Positions 25,212-37,883 of a DNA stretch of 64,000 nt are shown here, piece after piece. The stretch's first letter is position 1. Each line of letters opens with the position of its first letter. The position numbers and the translations under genes were made by a program. Under the pieces are notes generated by a model. That model searched no databases. It saw nothing but the letters and a program-made list of their open reading frames with translations, and was not told the origin of the DNA. The stretch is from Thermocrinis albus DSM 14484 (GTDB lineage: Bacteria > Aquificota > Aquificia > Aquificales > Aquificaceae). Location: positions 1,411,529-1,475,528 of the forward strand of contig NC_013894.1 in assembly GCF_000025605.1 (NCBI RefSeq), in the 5' to 3' direction.

Positions 25212-27051
25212 TACACTGAAGGAGCGTATATCCAAAGCCCGTAACTCTGTAAAAATAGCGTCCGCGTGGATAAGAGGAGATATTTTGGAGGATCTACTGT
25301 CGGTGGTGTGTGAAGGTGTCTCGGTAGAGGTGATCGTGAGAGTTTCTCAGAAGGAAGATCTGGATATAACGGACCTGAGGGTATTCCGCGCTGTGAGGAA
25401 ATGTGGTGGAAGGATATACATAAATCCTAAACTGCACGCCAAGATGGTAATTGTGGATGATAGCTGGGCCGTGGTGGGCTCTGCTAACCTCACCTATTCG
25501 GGTGTGGTGGGCAACATAGAAGCTGTGGTAGAGGTGCTTCAGGAGGAGGAGATTGGTAGACTGGCTGATCTTTTTGAAGAGATAAAGAGGTCTTCTACGG
25601 AGCTGTATCCTGACGCTGTAGGTGTTGTAATATCCTCCGAGATATCTACGGTGCGAGCTTTACTACTGGAGGATTTAGAAGAACAGTCCTTGGTAAAACT
25701 GCCTACCTCTGATGGTTTTTTGGTGTGCCGTGTATCCAACATATCGGCGCGGGGTATAGACATCTCCCTTTTGGAACGCAGAGAGTGGCATAAGGACTGG
25801 ATGATCTCTTTGGTGAGAGCCATCTCTCAGGAAAAGGGTGATTTTATGTTGGCGGAGTTAAAGGTCCTGTGCCACTACAGGACGGTAAAGGGACAAAGGG
25901 AGGGTCAGTTTGGTATACCTCTGAGAGCTGTGGCGGTAGGAACTCAGGTTCTTCCCTTCGCAAAAAAAGATGAGGAAATAGCCGAAGTTTTTCGCATCAA
26001 CATGTCCGGATACCTTATGGACGTGGGTGTGAGGGTGGGAAAGCTTTATGGCACAGAGGTGGATGTTTTTATGGATCTTACGAAAGTGGTGAGTATGCAT
26101 ATGGCGGTTCTGGGTACCACCGGTTCGGGAAAGACCACCTTTGTGCGTAGAGTCATAGAAAACATACCCCACAACTATGTACAAGTTATCGTTATGGACC
26201 TCTTCGGTGAGTATTATCAGAAACTTCAGATACCCCGTGAGAATATTATCCACGTTAAGATCCCCTATACCCTGTTTCCCATAGACGCTTACGATGTTAA
26301 GACCATGCTGAGGTCTTACGGTGTAGATATACAGGAAAGATCCAGTGAGGAGAGAAGGTTTTTGGCGGGTGTAAGGAAGTTTCTCAAGCCAGATCTTAGT
26401 CTTTTGGGATACAGAGAGAAGAGTTTGGAGGAGATCCTGCTGTTGGAGGCGGGAGGTCTTCAGCTCAGTGTGATGGAGTTTATGGAGATGGCCAAGAGAG
26501 ACTTGGGAGAGGAGGCTCTGAAGAACCAGAGGGATGTGTGGAGATCCCTCTACGAAGGTATAAGGTCCCATGCTCCTGTTGTGGTGTTTGACCTCAGTGA
26601 TTTACTGCATCTGGACTCGCGCCTCAACATAGTGGGTCTTCTTTTGAAGGAGCTTTTCCTTCTTTCTAGAGAGAACGGGAAAAAACGCGTGGTGGTGTTG
26701 GAAGAGGCCCATCACTTTGCCCCGGAAAGGTCTGTTTCTGAACCGCCTGCCGGTAGGGAGAATTTGGCCTTTATCATGACCAAGAGAATAGCTCTAGAAG
26801 GGAGGAAGTTGGGAATAGGACTCGTGGCTGTTACCCAAAGACCTGCCAACATCAGCAAGTACATTCTTTCTCAACTCAACACGCAAGCAGTGTTCCGCCT
26901 CATAACCCGTAACGATCTGGAAGCTGTTTCTATCCTTCTAGGAGAAGAAGGAGGGGATCTTTTGAGACTTCTACCTCTCTTGAGGCCTGGAACCCTTTAC
27001 CTAAACGGACTCGCTGTGCCCTTTGGCATGCTTCTTCAGATAGAGCTTTAA
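25192..27051 (+). CDS. PLD-nuclease / HerA-type ATPase fusion
   Basis: A 619-aa fusion. Residues 1-140 form one phospholipase-D-type half site: His82-x-Lys84-x4-Asp89 followed by GSANLT (96-101), the pattern of PLD nucleases that act as dimers. Residues about 150-300 are a beta-rich linker, possibly a HAS-barrel. Residues 300-619 are a HerA/FtsK-like ATPase: Walker [10 protein letters not shown] (308-316), Walker [11 protein letters not shown] (500-509), a [15 protein letters not shown] segment with the sensor Gln549, and a C-terminal AVFRLITRN. Known HerA proteins pump DNA for end resection with NurA, or act in phage-defence complexes with nucleases (SIR2, DUF4297). Here nuclease and motor are one chain. 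No NurA is adjacent. Repair or defence are the likely roles; neither is shown by the sequence. Confidence 0.85.
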   Translation: MEKSLADTLKERISKARNSVKIASAWIRGDILEDLLSVVCEGVSVEVIVRVSQKEDLDITDLRVFRAVRKCGGRIYINPKLHAKMVIVDDSWAVVGSANLTYSGVVGNIEAVVEVLQEEEIGRLADLFEEIKRSSTELYPDAVGVVISSEISTVRALLLEDLEEQSLVKLPTSDGFLVCRVSNISARGIDISLLERREWHKDWMISLVRAISQEKGDFMLAELKVLCHYRTVKGQREGQFGIPLRAVAVGTQVLPFAKKDEEIAEVFRINMSGYLMDVGVRVGKLYGTEVDVFMDLTKVVSMHMAVLGTTGSGKTTFVRRVIENIPHNYVQVIVMDLFGEYYQKLQIPRENIIHVKIPYTLFPIDAYDVKTMLRSYGVDIQERSSEERRFLAGVRKFLKPDLSLLGYREKSLEEILLLEAGGLQLSVMEFMEMAKRDLGEEALKNQRDVWRSLYEGIRSHAPVVVFDLSDLLHLDSRLNIVGLLLKELFLLSRENGKKRVVVLEEAHHFAPERSVSEPPAGRENLAFIMTKRIALEGRKLGIGLVAVTQRPANISKYILSQLNTQAVFRLITRNDLEAVSILLGEEGGDLLRLLPLLRPGTLYLNGLAVPFGMLLQIEL

Positions 27052-28127
27052 CTTACATTCATTGCCTTCAGTTTTTGTTCCACATCGTGTTCAATAAGGG
27101 CGTCTATTATCTCGTCCAGCTTTCCTTCCAGTACGTCCTGCAGGCGATATATGGTCAGGTTTATGCGGTGATCTGTGACTCTGTTCTGTATGAAGTTATA
27201 GGTTCTTATCTTCTCACTTCTCTCTCCTGTGCCTATCTGTTCCCGTTTTTCTTTGGCCAGTTCTTCCCTTTTCTGTCGGTCATAGAAGTCCTTCAGACGT
27301 GCGTAGAGGATCTTAAGGGCCTTCATGCGGTTTTGGTACTGGGATCTTTCGTCCTGACACGTCACCACTATACCTGTTGGTAGGTGAGTTATACGCACCG
27401 CTGTCTCGGTGGTGTTCACGTACTGTCCACCTGCACTACTAGCTCTGAAGGTCTCTATCTTCAGGTCCTTGGGATCTATGTGTACCTCCGTTTCGTCTGC
27501 CTCTGGCAGTACCGCCACCGTAGCGGTGGAGGTATGAATCCTTCCACCGGCTTCCGTTACGGGAACTCGCTGTACACGATGCACCCCACTTTCGTACTTT
27601 AGTCTAGAATATGCACCTTCTCCCTCTACCAGAGCTATAACTTCCTTATAACCACCGAGACCTGTTTTCTGAGCACTCAGGATACTGAACTTCCATCCCT
27701 TTTCCTCAGCATACCTCTGGTACATATGCAAAAGATCTCTGGCAAAGAGAGCTGCCTCCTCCCCTCCTACACCTGCCCTTATCTCCAGTATGACGTTCTT
27801 GGAATCCCTCTCATCCTTAGGAAGGAGATGTATCTTTATACGTTTTTCCGTACTCTCCAGCTCTTTTTCCAATCTCTTAATTTCCTCTTTTGCAAGGGGT
27901 TCCAGTTCCGGGTTTTTGAGAAGTTCCTTGGTTTCCTCCAACTCCTTTAGGATCTTCCTGTACTCTTGATGAAGACGGTGGAGTTCTTCCAGTTCCTTAA
28001 GTTCCTTGCTGATCTGAGCAAACTTTAACCTGTCTTTTACGATGTCAGGATCCAGTACCTCAGCCTGTAGCTGTAGGTAGCGCTTTTCCGCAAGGTTCAG
28101 CTTATCTTCAAGCTCCTTTTGGAGCAT
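27048..28127 (-). CDS. prfA: Peptide chain release factor 1
   Basis: Class I release factor for UAA/UAG, 359 aa. It has the long N-terminal coiled region, the domain-2 recognition segment and the catalytic GGQ in [18 protein letters not shown]. The [22 protein letters not shown] stretch is of RF1 type and no RF2-style programmed frameshift is present. It overlaps rpmE by 20 bp and the convergent PLD-HerA gene by 4 bp. Confidence 0.95.
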   Translation of the reverse strand: MLQKELEDKLNLAEKRYLQLQAEVLDPDIVKDRLKFAQISKELKELEELHRLHQEYRKILKELEETKELLKNPELEPLAKEEIKRLEKELESTEKRIKIHLLPKDERDSKNVILEIRAGVGGEEAALFARDLLHMYQRYAEEKGWKFSILSAQKTGLGGYKEVIALVEGEGAYSRLKYESGVHRVQRVPVTEAGGRIHTSTATVAVLPEADETEVHIDPKDLKIETFRASSAGGQYVNTTETAVRITHLPTGIVVTCQDERSQYQNRMKALKILYARLKDFYDRQKREELAKEKREQIGTGERSEKIRTYNFIQNRVTDHRINLTIYRLQDVLEGKLDEIIDALIEHDVEQKLKAMNVS

Positions 28128-28299
28128 TTATCTCCAGGAAGAAGGGTTTTACCCTTAGTTTGCCTGTGTAAAAGGGGTGGCACGCGTTACACACTTCCAG
28201 GTACACTGTCCCACCTTTTGTGCTCATGAGGGTGAAAGTGTTACCACAACCGCACACGAAGGTGGTAGGCTTTAGTTCCGGATGTATCCCTTTCTTCAT
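28108..28299 (-). CDS. rpmE: 50S ribosomal protein L31 (zinc-binding form)
   Basis: L31, 63 aa: MKKGIHPE at the N-terminus and the four-Cys zinc site CGC...CNAC (the C+ type). It lies 2 nt after alaS and overlaps prfA, an rpmE-prfA arrangement common in bacteria. Confidence 0.96.
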   Translation of the reverse strand: MKKGIHPELKPTTFVCGCGNTFTLMSTKGGTVYLEVCNACHPFYTGKLRVKPFFLEINAPKGA

Positions 28300-28301
28300 C
28301 C

Positions 28302-31932
<3,631 letters not shown>

Positions 31933-31936
<4 letters not shown>

Positions 31937-32976
31937 GCCACCCTTTTGACAAGAATCTCCTCAAAGGACAGTCTGGCCAAAAGCCACACCACCGAAGACT
32001 CTGCTCCCTGATTGAGGTTTACGCCGGAGGAACAAAGGCCGTCACAGCAACCACCTGTGTTTTCATCCAGAAGGGGAACACCCAAAAGGTTTCTGCCTGT
32101 GAACCACTGAAGGGCCTGCAGAGCTCTCGTCAACCATTCTTCTTCCCCCGTTATGGTGTAAGCTTCCAAACACGCAAGGGTTGTAGAAGAGGCCTCTATG
32201 GGTTGTTGATCAAAGACGGCCTTTCTGCCACCTTTTTTGAACCATCCTTTGTTACCAATGGGGGAGAAGGTGTCTCCCTGCCAGGTGTTTTCACATAAAA
32301 ACCTTAGGGTCCTTAGACCTGCATCTATCAACTCATCCCGCGACAGTATCTTACCTGCTACCAAAAGGGCATGAGGTAGTAAAGCGTTTTCGTAAGTCAT
32401 AGTGTCCTCAAACCATTCCCAGTCCTTGTGTCTGTGGCTAAGGTACATGTTGTAGAGTTTATCGGCACTAAGGTTCAGAAGATGGTACGCCTTTCTCTCG
32501 GAGGAGAGTTCCCAGTACCTACCGATAGCCAGCAGTGCGTTGGCCACACCCCTAGGGCTGTTTAGTTCTGTCACCACCTGTAGAGATCTGTTGAGAAGAG
32601 TCTGGATGGCACTTTCCATAGGTCCATCTTGCCAGAGATAAAGAGACTCCACCAGTCCCTGTAAGGCTCTACCTTGACAGTCCTCCGAGAAAGACTCCTC
32701 TAAGGGTTTTCGGTCATAGCTGAAGAAGTTATGGAACTTTCCATCTTCCCTTTGGGCGTATGCCAGAAAAGCCAGATACCTCTCCGCTAAATCTGTAGCA
32801 TCTTCCAGTTCCAGAAGAGTGGCCTTTATGGCCACTGTGAGAGCTCTGGCGTTGTCGTCGGTGGTGTAACCTGTCCTCCTGTTAGGGATGGGGCCTATGG
32901 CGTGCTGTATTATACCTGTATCGTCTGTAAGTCGGCGCAAGTGTCTCAGATCTGGCTCCGGTAACCTCAGCTCCAT
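31933..32976 (-). CDS. Six-hairpin glycosidase-like protein
   Basis: A 347-aa protein with a repeated helical pattern, (alpha/alpha)6-type: segments such as TGYTTDDNARALTVAI, REDGKFHNFFSYDR, DWEWFEDTMTYENALLPHALL and FDQQPIEASSTTLACLEAY look like successive hairpins with aromatic and acidic residues lining a sugar-binding cleft. Such domains are often found next to or fused with GT4 glycosyltransferases. The activity (hydrolase, phosphorylase or epimerase-like) cannot be assigned. ATG 32976 is chosen for its GAGGGGGT ribosome site; a longer ORF to 33048 lies inside the GT4 gene. It overlaps GT4 by 10 bp and the Gfo/Idh gene by 4 bp. Confidence 0.7.
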
Positions 32977-34133
32977 GATTTTACCCCCTCTCTGGAGACC
33001 TTCTCTGCAAGTCGGAGATACTCCCTGGCTAAGTTGGTCCAGCTCCACCCAGCTGTTTTTCTGGCTATACTTCTCCTAAGACTAATGCGCAGGTCTTGAC
33101 AATGAGCCAGACGGGAGAGAGCCTGCGCCATACTGATAGGATCGTTGAAGGGTACCAATATACCTGAGCCGTCTTTGAGAAGTTCGGAAGCGTATATGTA
33201 AGGTGTTGAGATTATGGCTTTTCCTAAGTGAGCTGCAAAGGTAAGAGTACCGCTAGATATCTGCTGATAACCGGGATAGGGTGTGAGGTATATATCCACC
33301 GCTTCTATGAGATCCAAAAGCTCTTCCTCCTCCAGGTATCTGTTGATCCATATAACATGGTTTTCCAAACCTAACTCTTCCACCATCCTTTCCAACATGT
33401 TCCTGTAGCTCTCACCTTCTCTTCTGAAGACTTCGGGATGGGTTGCACCCGCTATTATGTACACCAAGTTAGGAGCTTCCTCAATGGCCATTTTCAAAGC
33501 TTTCAGAGCTGTTTCAAGTCCCTTTCCAGGACCGATGAGCCCAAAGGTGAGAACCGATACACGTCCGTCCAACTGAAGCTCCCTCCTCCAGCGTAAAGGA
33601 TCACCCTTCTTTCGGGCAGGCACACCGTGAGGTATCCATACCACCTTCTGTAAGGACACCCGATAGATGTTTCTGAGGATATCAAAACCACTGCGAGATA
33701 TGATCACCACCCTGCTAGATCCTTTTATTAAGCTGAGAAGTATCTCCCTCTGTGAGGGTGTTGGCTCCACCAGTAGTGTATGTAGTACCGTTATCACAGG
33801 TACCTTCAGGTGGCGTAGCAGCTCCAGTAACATAACACCATCCTGTCCACCGAATATCCCATACTCGTGCTGAAGGATAACCACATCCACTGTGTCGTTA
33901 AGGAAGGTGGCTGCTCTTCTGTAGTCCTCTAACTCCTCCTGGCGTAGTAAAAACTCCACATCTTGTGGGTTCTCTGTTGGTATATCGTCCTTTCTAACCA
34001 CCGAAACTACTTTTACTTCCGCACCGTTCTCAACAAGCCCCTCCACCAACCCTTTGGAGAAAGAGGCTATACCACACCTCCTGGGAGGATAAGTGCTTAC
34101 CACACCTATCCTTACCCCATGACCTCCCAACAT
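32967..34133 (-). CDS. GT4-family glycosyltransferase
   Basis: GT-B fold retaining glycosyltransferase, 388 aa. The N-terminal STYPPRRCGIASFSKGL acceptor loop (about 13-29), LQHEYGIFGGQDG (about 91-103), the donor-site FGLIGPGKGLETAL (about 200-213) and the C-terminal PYPGYQQISSGTLTFAAHLGKAII with a downstream Glu region are typical. Donor and acceptor are unknown. The ATG at 34133 is just 2 nt after the last hairpin of the structured leader element (34136-34228), with no clear Shine-Dalgarno upstream. First gene of a GT4 / six-hairpin / Gfo-Idh set. Confidence 0.87.
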   Translation of the reverse strand: MLGGHGVRIGVVSTYPPRRCGIASFSKGLVEGLVENGAEVKVVSVVRKDDIPTENPQDVEFLLRQEELEDYRRAATFLNDTVDVVILQHEYGIFGGQDGVMLLELLRHLKVPVITVLHTLLVEPTPSQREILLSLIKGSSRVVIISRSGFDILRNIYRVSLQKVVWIPHGVPARKKGDPLRWRRELQLDGRVSVLTFGLIGPGKGLETALKALKMAIEEAPNLVYIIAGATHPEVFRREGESYRNMLERMVEELGLENHVIWINRYLEEEELLDLIEAVDIYLTPYPGYQQISSGTLTFAAHLGKAIISTPYIYASELLKDGSGILVPFNDPISMAQALSRLAHCQDLRISLRRSIARKTAGWSWTNLAREYLRLAEKVSREGVKSWS

Positions 34134-34135
34134 CT

Positions 34136-34228
34136 ACCCAAGCTGTTAAGTGTCAGCTTGGGTGCCGGGCTATTTGTACCCCGCCCTTCTGAGAGTGTCC
34201 CGGACCCGGCAGGCGGCATTGGACACTC
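34136..34228 (-). promoter_or_regulatory. Structured RNA leader element, copy 1 (upstream of GT4 gene)
   Basis: About 93 nt with potential helices, given in plus-strand coordinates. H1: 34136-34145 with 34154-34163, 10 perfect pairs. H2: 34193-34200 with 34221-34228, 8 perfect pairs. H3: 34181-34185 with 34212-34216. H4: GCCGGG 34164-34169 with CCCGGC 34205-34210. H3 and H4 link the H2 loop with flanking sequence (pseudoknot-like) and cross each other. It matches copy 2 at 56574-56670 in order, orientation and unpaired segments, with compensatory base changes. It ends 2 nt before the GT4 ATG on the minus strand. The rplT promoter on the other strand starts after it, so a minus-strand 5' leader is favoured. 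Confidence 0.65.
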
Positions 34229-34252
34229 CCTATTACCGAATAAAATTTATGT

Positions 34253-34274
34253 TATAATGTGAAGGCTTAGGAGG
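34253..34274 (+). promoter_or_regulatory. -10 and ribosome site of rplT
   Basis: TATAAT at 34253-34258 and AGGAGG at 34269-34274, 6 nt before the ATG at 34281. A conventional leadered start. Confidence 0.6.
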
Positions 34275-34280
34275 TACATA

Positions 34281-34640
34281 ATGAGGGTAAAAGGTCCATC
34301 ATCCCGTAAATTTAAAAAGAAGATTCTGAAGCTGGCCAAAGGTTTCAGAGGTAAGAGAAAGAACGTATACAGACGTGCTAAGGAGTATGTCTTCAGAGCT
34401 CTTCAGTATCAGTATAGGGACAGAAGACAGCGCAAAAGGGAGTTCAGAAGGCTCTGGATAGCTCGTATAAACGCAGCGGTAAGACTACATGGTATTTCTT
34501 ACAGTAGGTTCATGCACGGTCTTAAGCTGGCAGGAATAGATCTCAACAGGAAGATCTTGGCCGATATGGCTGTCAGAGATCCGGAGGCCTTTGGCCAGAT
34601 AGTGGAGAAGGCCAAAGAGGCCCTTACCAAGACCGCATGA
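34281..34640 (+). CDS. rplT: 50S ribosomal protein L20
   Basis: L20, 119 aa: the long basic N-terminal helix ([21 protein letters not shown]) and the C-terminal globular domain with [21 protein letters not shown]. infC and rpmI, usually directly upstream, are absent; instead rplT has its own promoter. ATGA overlap with pheS downstream. Confidence 0.97.
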   Translation: MRVKGPSSRKFKKKILKLAKGFRGKRKNVYRRAKEYVFRALQYQYRDRRQRKREFRRLWIARINAAVRLHGISYSRFMHGLKLAGIDLNRKILADMAVRDPEAFGQIVEKAKEALTKTA

Positions 34641-35659
34641 TACCAGTAGAGGAGATAGAAAGGGCCGTATTGGAGGAACTGGAGAAAGTATCGGCTCTTC
34701 ACCAGCTTCAGGAGATAAAGGCCAAGTACTTAGGTAAGAAGGGTGTTCTTACACAAGCGCTTAAAGAACTACCCTCTTTACCTGCGGAGGAAAGAAAGGT
34801 GGTGGGAGCTTCCCTCAACCGTCTTAAAGAGAAACTGGAGCATCTCTTCCGTCAGAGAGAGGAAGAACTCAAGATCCGTCAGTGGGAGGAGGAGCTGAGA
34901 AAAGAGTGGTACGATCTTACAGTACCACCCACCTCTTACCTAGGTGGACTTCATCCCATCACCCTCACCATAAGGAGAATAAGGGACATACTGACCAGTA
35001 TGGGCTTTGAAGTAAAATCCGGTCCAGAGGTAGAGTTAGAAGCTTATAACTTCGACATGCTCAACATACCTCCTTATCATCCCGCTCGTGATATGCAGGA
35101 TACCTTTTACTTAGATAAAGAGGGTTATCTGCTACGGACTCATACATCTCCCGTGCAGGTGAGGGTCATGTTGGAACAAGAACCTCCCATCAAGATGATA
35201 GCCTACGGTAAGGTATACAGAAGAGATGATGATCCCACTCACTCTCCTATGTTTCACCAGGTGGAGGGGCTTGTGATAGATAGAGACGTCTCTTTTGGGC
35301 ACATGAAGTACACTATAGAGACTTTTCTGAAAAGTTTCTTCGGTGAGGATCTACCCGTGAGATTCAGAGCCTCTTACTTTCCCTTCACCGAACCCTCTGC
35401 TGAGGTGGACATAGGTTGCAGCGTGTGTGGTGGCACAGGTTGTAGGGTGTGTAAAGGATCAGGTTGGTTAGAAGTCATGGGATGCGGAATGGTACATCCG
35501 CAGGTGCTCAGAAACTGTGGTATCGATCCTGATGTTTATCAGGGTTTTGCCTTTGGCATGGGTGTGGAAAGACTGGCCATGATATACTACAGGGTAGATA
35601 ACATAAAACTTTTCTACGAAAACGACCTTAGATTTCTGAGGCAACTGCGGTGGATCTGA
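34637..35659 (+). CDS. pheS: Phenylalanyl-tRNA synthetase alpha subunit
   Basis: Class II synthetase catalytic subunit, 340 aa. An N-terminal coiled coil (about 1-85) is followed by the catalytic core: motif 1 region [19 protein letters not shown], motif 2 [23 protein letters not shown] and motif 3 [32 protein letters not shown] insertion is Cys-rich (two CxxC). pheT is not next to it; trpE follows with a 10-bp overlap. Confidence 0.96.
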   Translation: MIPVEEIERAVLEELEKVSALHQLQEIKAKYLGKKGVLTQALKELPSLPAEERKVVGASLNRLKEKLEHLFRQREEELKIRQWEEELRKEWYDLTVPPTSYLGGLHPITLTIRRIRDILTSMGFEVKSGPEVELEAYNFDMLNIPPYHPARDMQDTFYLDKEGYLLRTHTSPVQVRVMLEQEPPIKMIAYGKVYRRDDDPTHSPMFHQVEGLVIDRDVSFGHMKYTIETFLKSFFGEDLPVRFRASYFPFTEPSAEVDIGCSVCGGTGCRVCKGSGWLEVMGCGMVHPQVLRNCGIDPDVYQGFAFGMGVERLAMIYYRVDNIKLFYENDLRFLRQLRWI

Positions 35660-37113
35660 ACATATCCTTACAACGCGCTTTAGAACTCACCACTCTTTAC
35701 AGGCCCGTTGCTCTGTACACGGAGGTTTTGGCAGACACAGAGACACCTCTCTCCCTCTTTTTGAAACTCAGAAAAGAAGGTGCCTTTAACATACTACTGG
35801 AGAGTGCCGAAGGCGGAAGTCAGTGGGGAAGATACTCCTTCATAATAAGATCAGAAAGTTTTTACTGGAAACTTCTCAGGAAAAGGGGTGAGGTTTTTCA
35901 GAGAGGACGATTCAGGGAGGTGGTAACCGAGGATCCTTTCGGTGAACTTAACAAGGTGATGAGCACCTTTCAGCCTTACAGGGACCCATCCCTACCGCGT
36001 TTCTGGGGAGGACTGGTGGGGTACGTTTCTTACGACGTGGTGAAACATTACGAACCTGTAAGGGACTCTCTAGATGACCCTCTTATGCTACCCGACATCA
36101 TGATGGTGCTGACAGATCTTGTAGTGATACACGACAACCTGACAGGCAAGGTGAAGGTGGTGGTTCCCCTCTTTGAGAGCAGTGTAGAGGAGTACAGGAG
36201 AGGCGAACGAACCATAGAGGACACCCTACACCACATCTTCCACAGAAGCGTGCTTCCTTCCTCTTTTAAGGAGAAGGAACCTTCCGGATGGACTTCCAAC
36301 ACCTCCCAGCAGGAGTTTATAGATATGGTGACCCGTGCCAAGGAATATATAGCTGCAGGTGATGTTATTCAGGTGGTCCTATCTCAGCGTTTTTACAAAA
36401 GCTGGAAAGGCGATCCCCAGAACATCTACAGGGTGCTACGGTACATAAACCCTTCTCCCTACATGTATTATCTGGACATGGGAAGCTTCCAAGTGATAGG
36501 ATCATCTCCGGAGGTTTTGGTAAGGGTAGAGGATAAGACAGCTCACACCCGTCCCATAGCGGGTACCAGAAGGAGGGGCAGAACGGAGGAGGAGGACGTA
36601 AGACTGGAGGAAGAGCTTGTAAAGGACGAAAAAGAACGTGCGGAGCATCTCATGTTAGTGGATCTTGCCAGAAACGATCTGGCCAGGGTGTGTGTGCCTG
36701 GTAGTGTCAAGGTGAAAGAGTTTATGAAGGTGGAGCGCTATTCTCATGTCATGCATATGGTAAGTCATGTGGATGGTATCTTGGCAGAGGGTGTTTCTCC
36801 CTTTGACGTTCTTAAGGCTGTCTTTCCGGCAGGTACTGTATCGGGTGCACCAAAGGTTAGGGCTATGCAGATCATAGAAGAGCTGGAAAAAGAACGTAGA
36901 GGGATATACGCTGGTAGCGTAGGTTATGTATCCTTCGAGGGTAACATGGATATGGCCATAGCTATAAGGACGGCCGTTTACAGGGGTGGCGAGATCTTTG
37001 TGCAGGCAGGTGCAGGTATAGTGGCGGACTCTGATCCTTACAGAGAGTGGTTAGAGACTGTAAACAAAGCCAAGGCGGTGATGAAAGCTGTAGATATGGC
37101 TTCTTCAGTTTGA
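35650..37113 (+). CDS. trpE: Anthranilate synthase component I
   Basis: Converts chorismate to anthranilate with ammonia from TrpG. The 487 aa show the N-terminal Trp-sensing stretch LLESAEGGSQWGRYSFI (about 45-61) and the chorismate-binding core: PIAGTRRRGRT, LVDLARNDL, FPAGTVSGAPKVRAM and an IAIRTAVYRGGEIFVQAGAGIV stretch. The GTG at 35650 is used; it overlaps pheS by 10 bp. trpG is not in the window. Feedback inhibition by tryptophan is likely from the LLES motif. Confidence 0.95.
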   Translation: MDLNISLQRALELTTLYRPVALYTEVLADTETPLSLFLKLRKEGAFNILLESAEGGSQWGRYSFIIRSESFYWKLLRKRGEVFQRGRFREVVTEDPFGELNKVMSTFQPYRDPSLPRFWGGLVGYVSYDVVKHYEPVRDSLDDPLMLPDIMMVLTDLVVIHDNLTGKVKVVVPLFESSVEEYRRGERTIEDTLHHIFHRSVLPSSFKEKEPSGWTSNTSQQEFIDMVTRAKEYIAAGDVIQVVLSQRFYKSWKGDPQNIYRVLRYINPSPYMYYLDMGSFQVIGSSPEVLVRVEDKTAHTRPIAGTRRRGRTEEEDVRLEEELVKDEKERAEHLMLVDLARNDLARVCVPGSVKVKEFMKVERYSHVMHMVSHVDGILAEGVSPFDVLKAVFPAGTVSGAPKVRAMQIIEELEKERRGIYAGSVGYVSFEGNMDMAIAIRTAVYRGGEIFVQAGAGIVADSDPYREWLETVNKAKAVMKAVDMASSV

Positions 37114-37142
37114 TATATACTATCCACCTTAGGAGGGAAAAA

Positions 37143-37883
37143 ATGAAAAAGGCTATCTTTCTGACAGGTCTTTTGGTTCTTTCTGCCGGTATGTGGGCCT
37201 GCAGCGGTTCTGCGGCGTGTCCCACCAAAGACAAGGTAAAGACATCGGTGAAAGATCTTATTCCGGGTGATTTCACCGTGGAGGAGGTGAACCCCCTGAA
37301 GGATATAAAGGGACTGTGTGAGGTGGTAGTAAAAGTAGGTGCGTCCCCCATAGTTTTTTACATGGATCAGAAAGGAGAATATGTCCTTGCGGGCAACTTA
37401 CTTTCTCTAAAGGATAAGAAAAACCTCACAAGGGAGCGCCAACAGGAGTTTATGAAGATAAGCCAGGATAAAGTGAAGGAGCTGGAAAAGTACACCGACA
37501 TGACCTTTGGAGCAAAAGGTAGCGGTAAGTTCATCTATTTCTTCACGGATCCCGACTGTCCCTTCTGTAAAAGGTCGGAACCTATAGTGGAAGAGTGGGC
37601 CAAAAAGAATAATGTGGAAGTGCGCGTTATACTGTATCCTCTACCCATACACCCAGACGCCTTTCCCAAATCTGTTTCTTTAGTGTGTGATAAAAAAACA
37701 TGGGAAGACTATAAGAGGGGTTATATGGGCAGTCAGTGTGAGGAAGGTAAAAAGAAAGTGCAGAGCAATCTGGAGCTGGGACAAAAGCTAGGCATAAACG
37801 GTACCCCTACCTTTATAGGTATGAACGGAAAAGTTCAGTCAGGCCTTCCCACAGAGGATGACTTGAACAAACTGATAAATTGA
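37143..37883 (+). CDS. dsbC: DsbC-like thiol:disulfide interchange protein
   Basis: Periplasmic disulfide isomerase/reductase, 246 aa from the ATG at 37143, chosen for AGGAGGG just upstream and an N-terminal signal peptide. Mature residues about 27-95 match the DsbC dimerisation domain (GLCEVVVKVGASPIVFYMDQ), and a thioredoxin fold carries the active site Cys139-Pro-Phe-Cys142 and the cis-Pro loop NGTPTF. The signal ends near Cys20, perhaps lipid-modified although MWAC is a poor lipobox. Two further Cys (216 and 234 region) may form a structural disulfide. bioF starts at its stop codon. Confidence 0.87.
   Translation: MKKAIFLTGLLVLSAGMWACSGSAACPTKDKVKTSVKDLIPGDFTVEEVNPLKDIKGLCEVVVKVGASPIVFYMDQKGEYVLAGNLLSLKDKKNLTRERQQEFMKISQDKVKELEKYTDMTFGAKGSGKFIYFFTDPDCPFCKRSEPIVEEWAKKNNVEVRVILYPLPIHPDAFPKSVSLVCDKKTWEDYKRGYMGSQCEEGKKKVQSNLELGQKLGINGTPTFIGMNGKVQSGLPTEDDLNKLIN

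Noticed and set aside
32977..33048. Longer start of the six-hairpin protein
   Set aside because: It lies inside the GT4 gene; ATG 32976 has a strong ribosome site and begins the recognisable fold.
34164..34228. Resemblance of the RNA element to twister or ZTP motifs (AATGCCGCCT on the minus strand)
   Set aside because: Only about ten bases agree; the remaining conserved loops and helix order of those families are absent.
34136..34228. Element as an L20 autoregulatory leader for rplT
   Set aside because: The rplT -10 lies downstream of the element, and copy 2 has no plus-strand gene after it.
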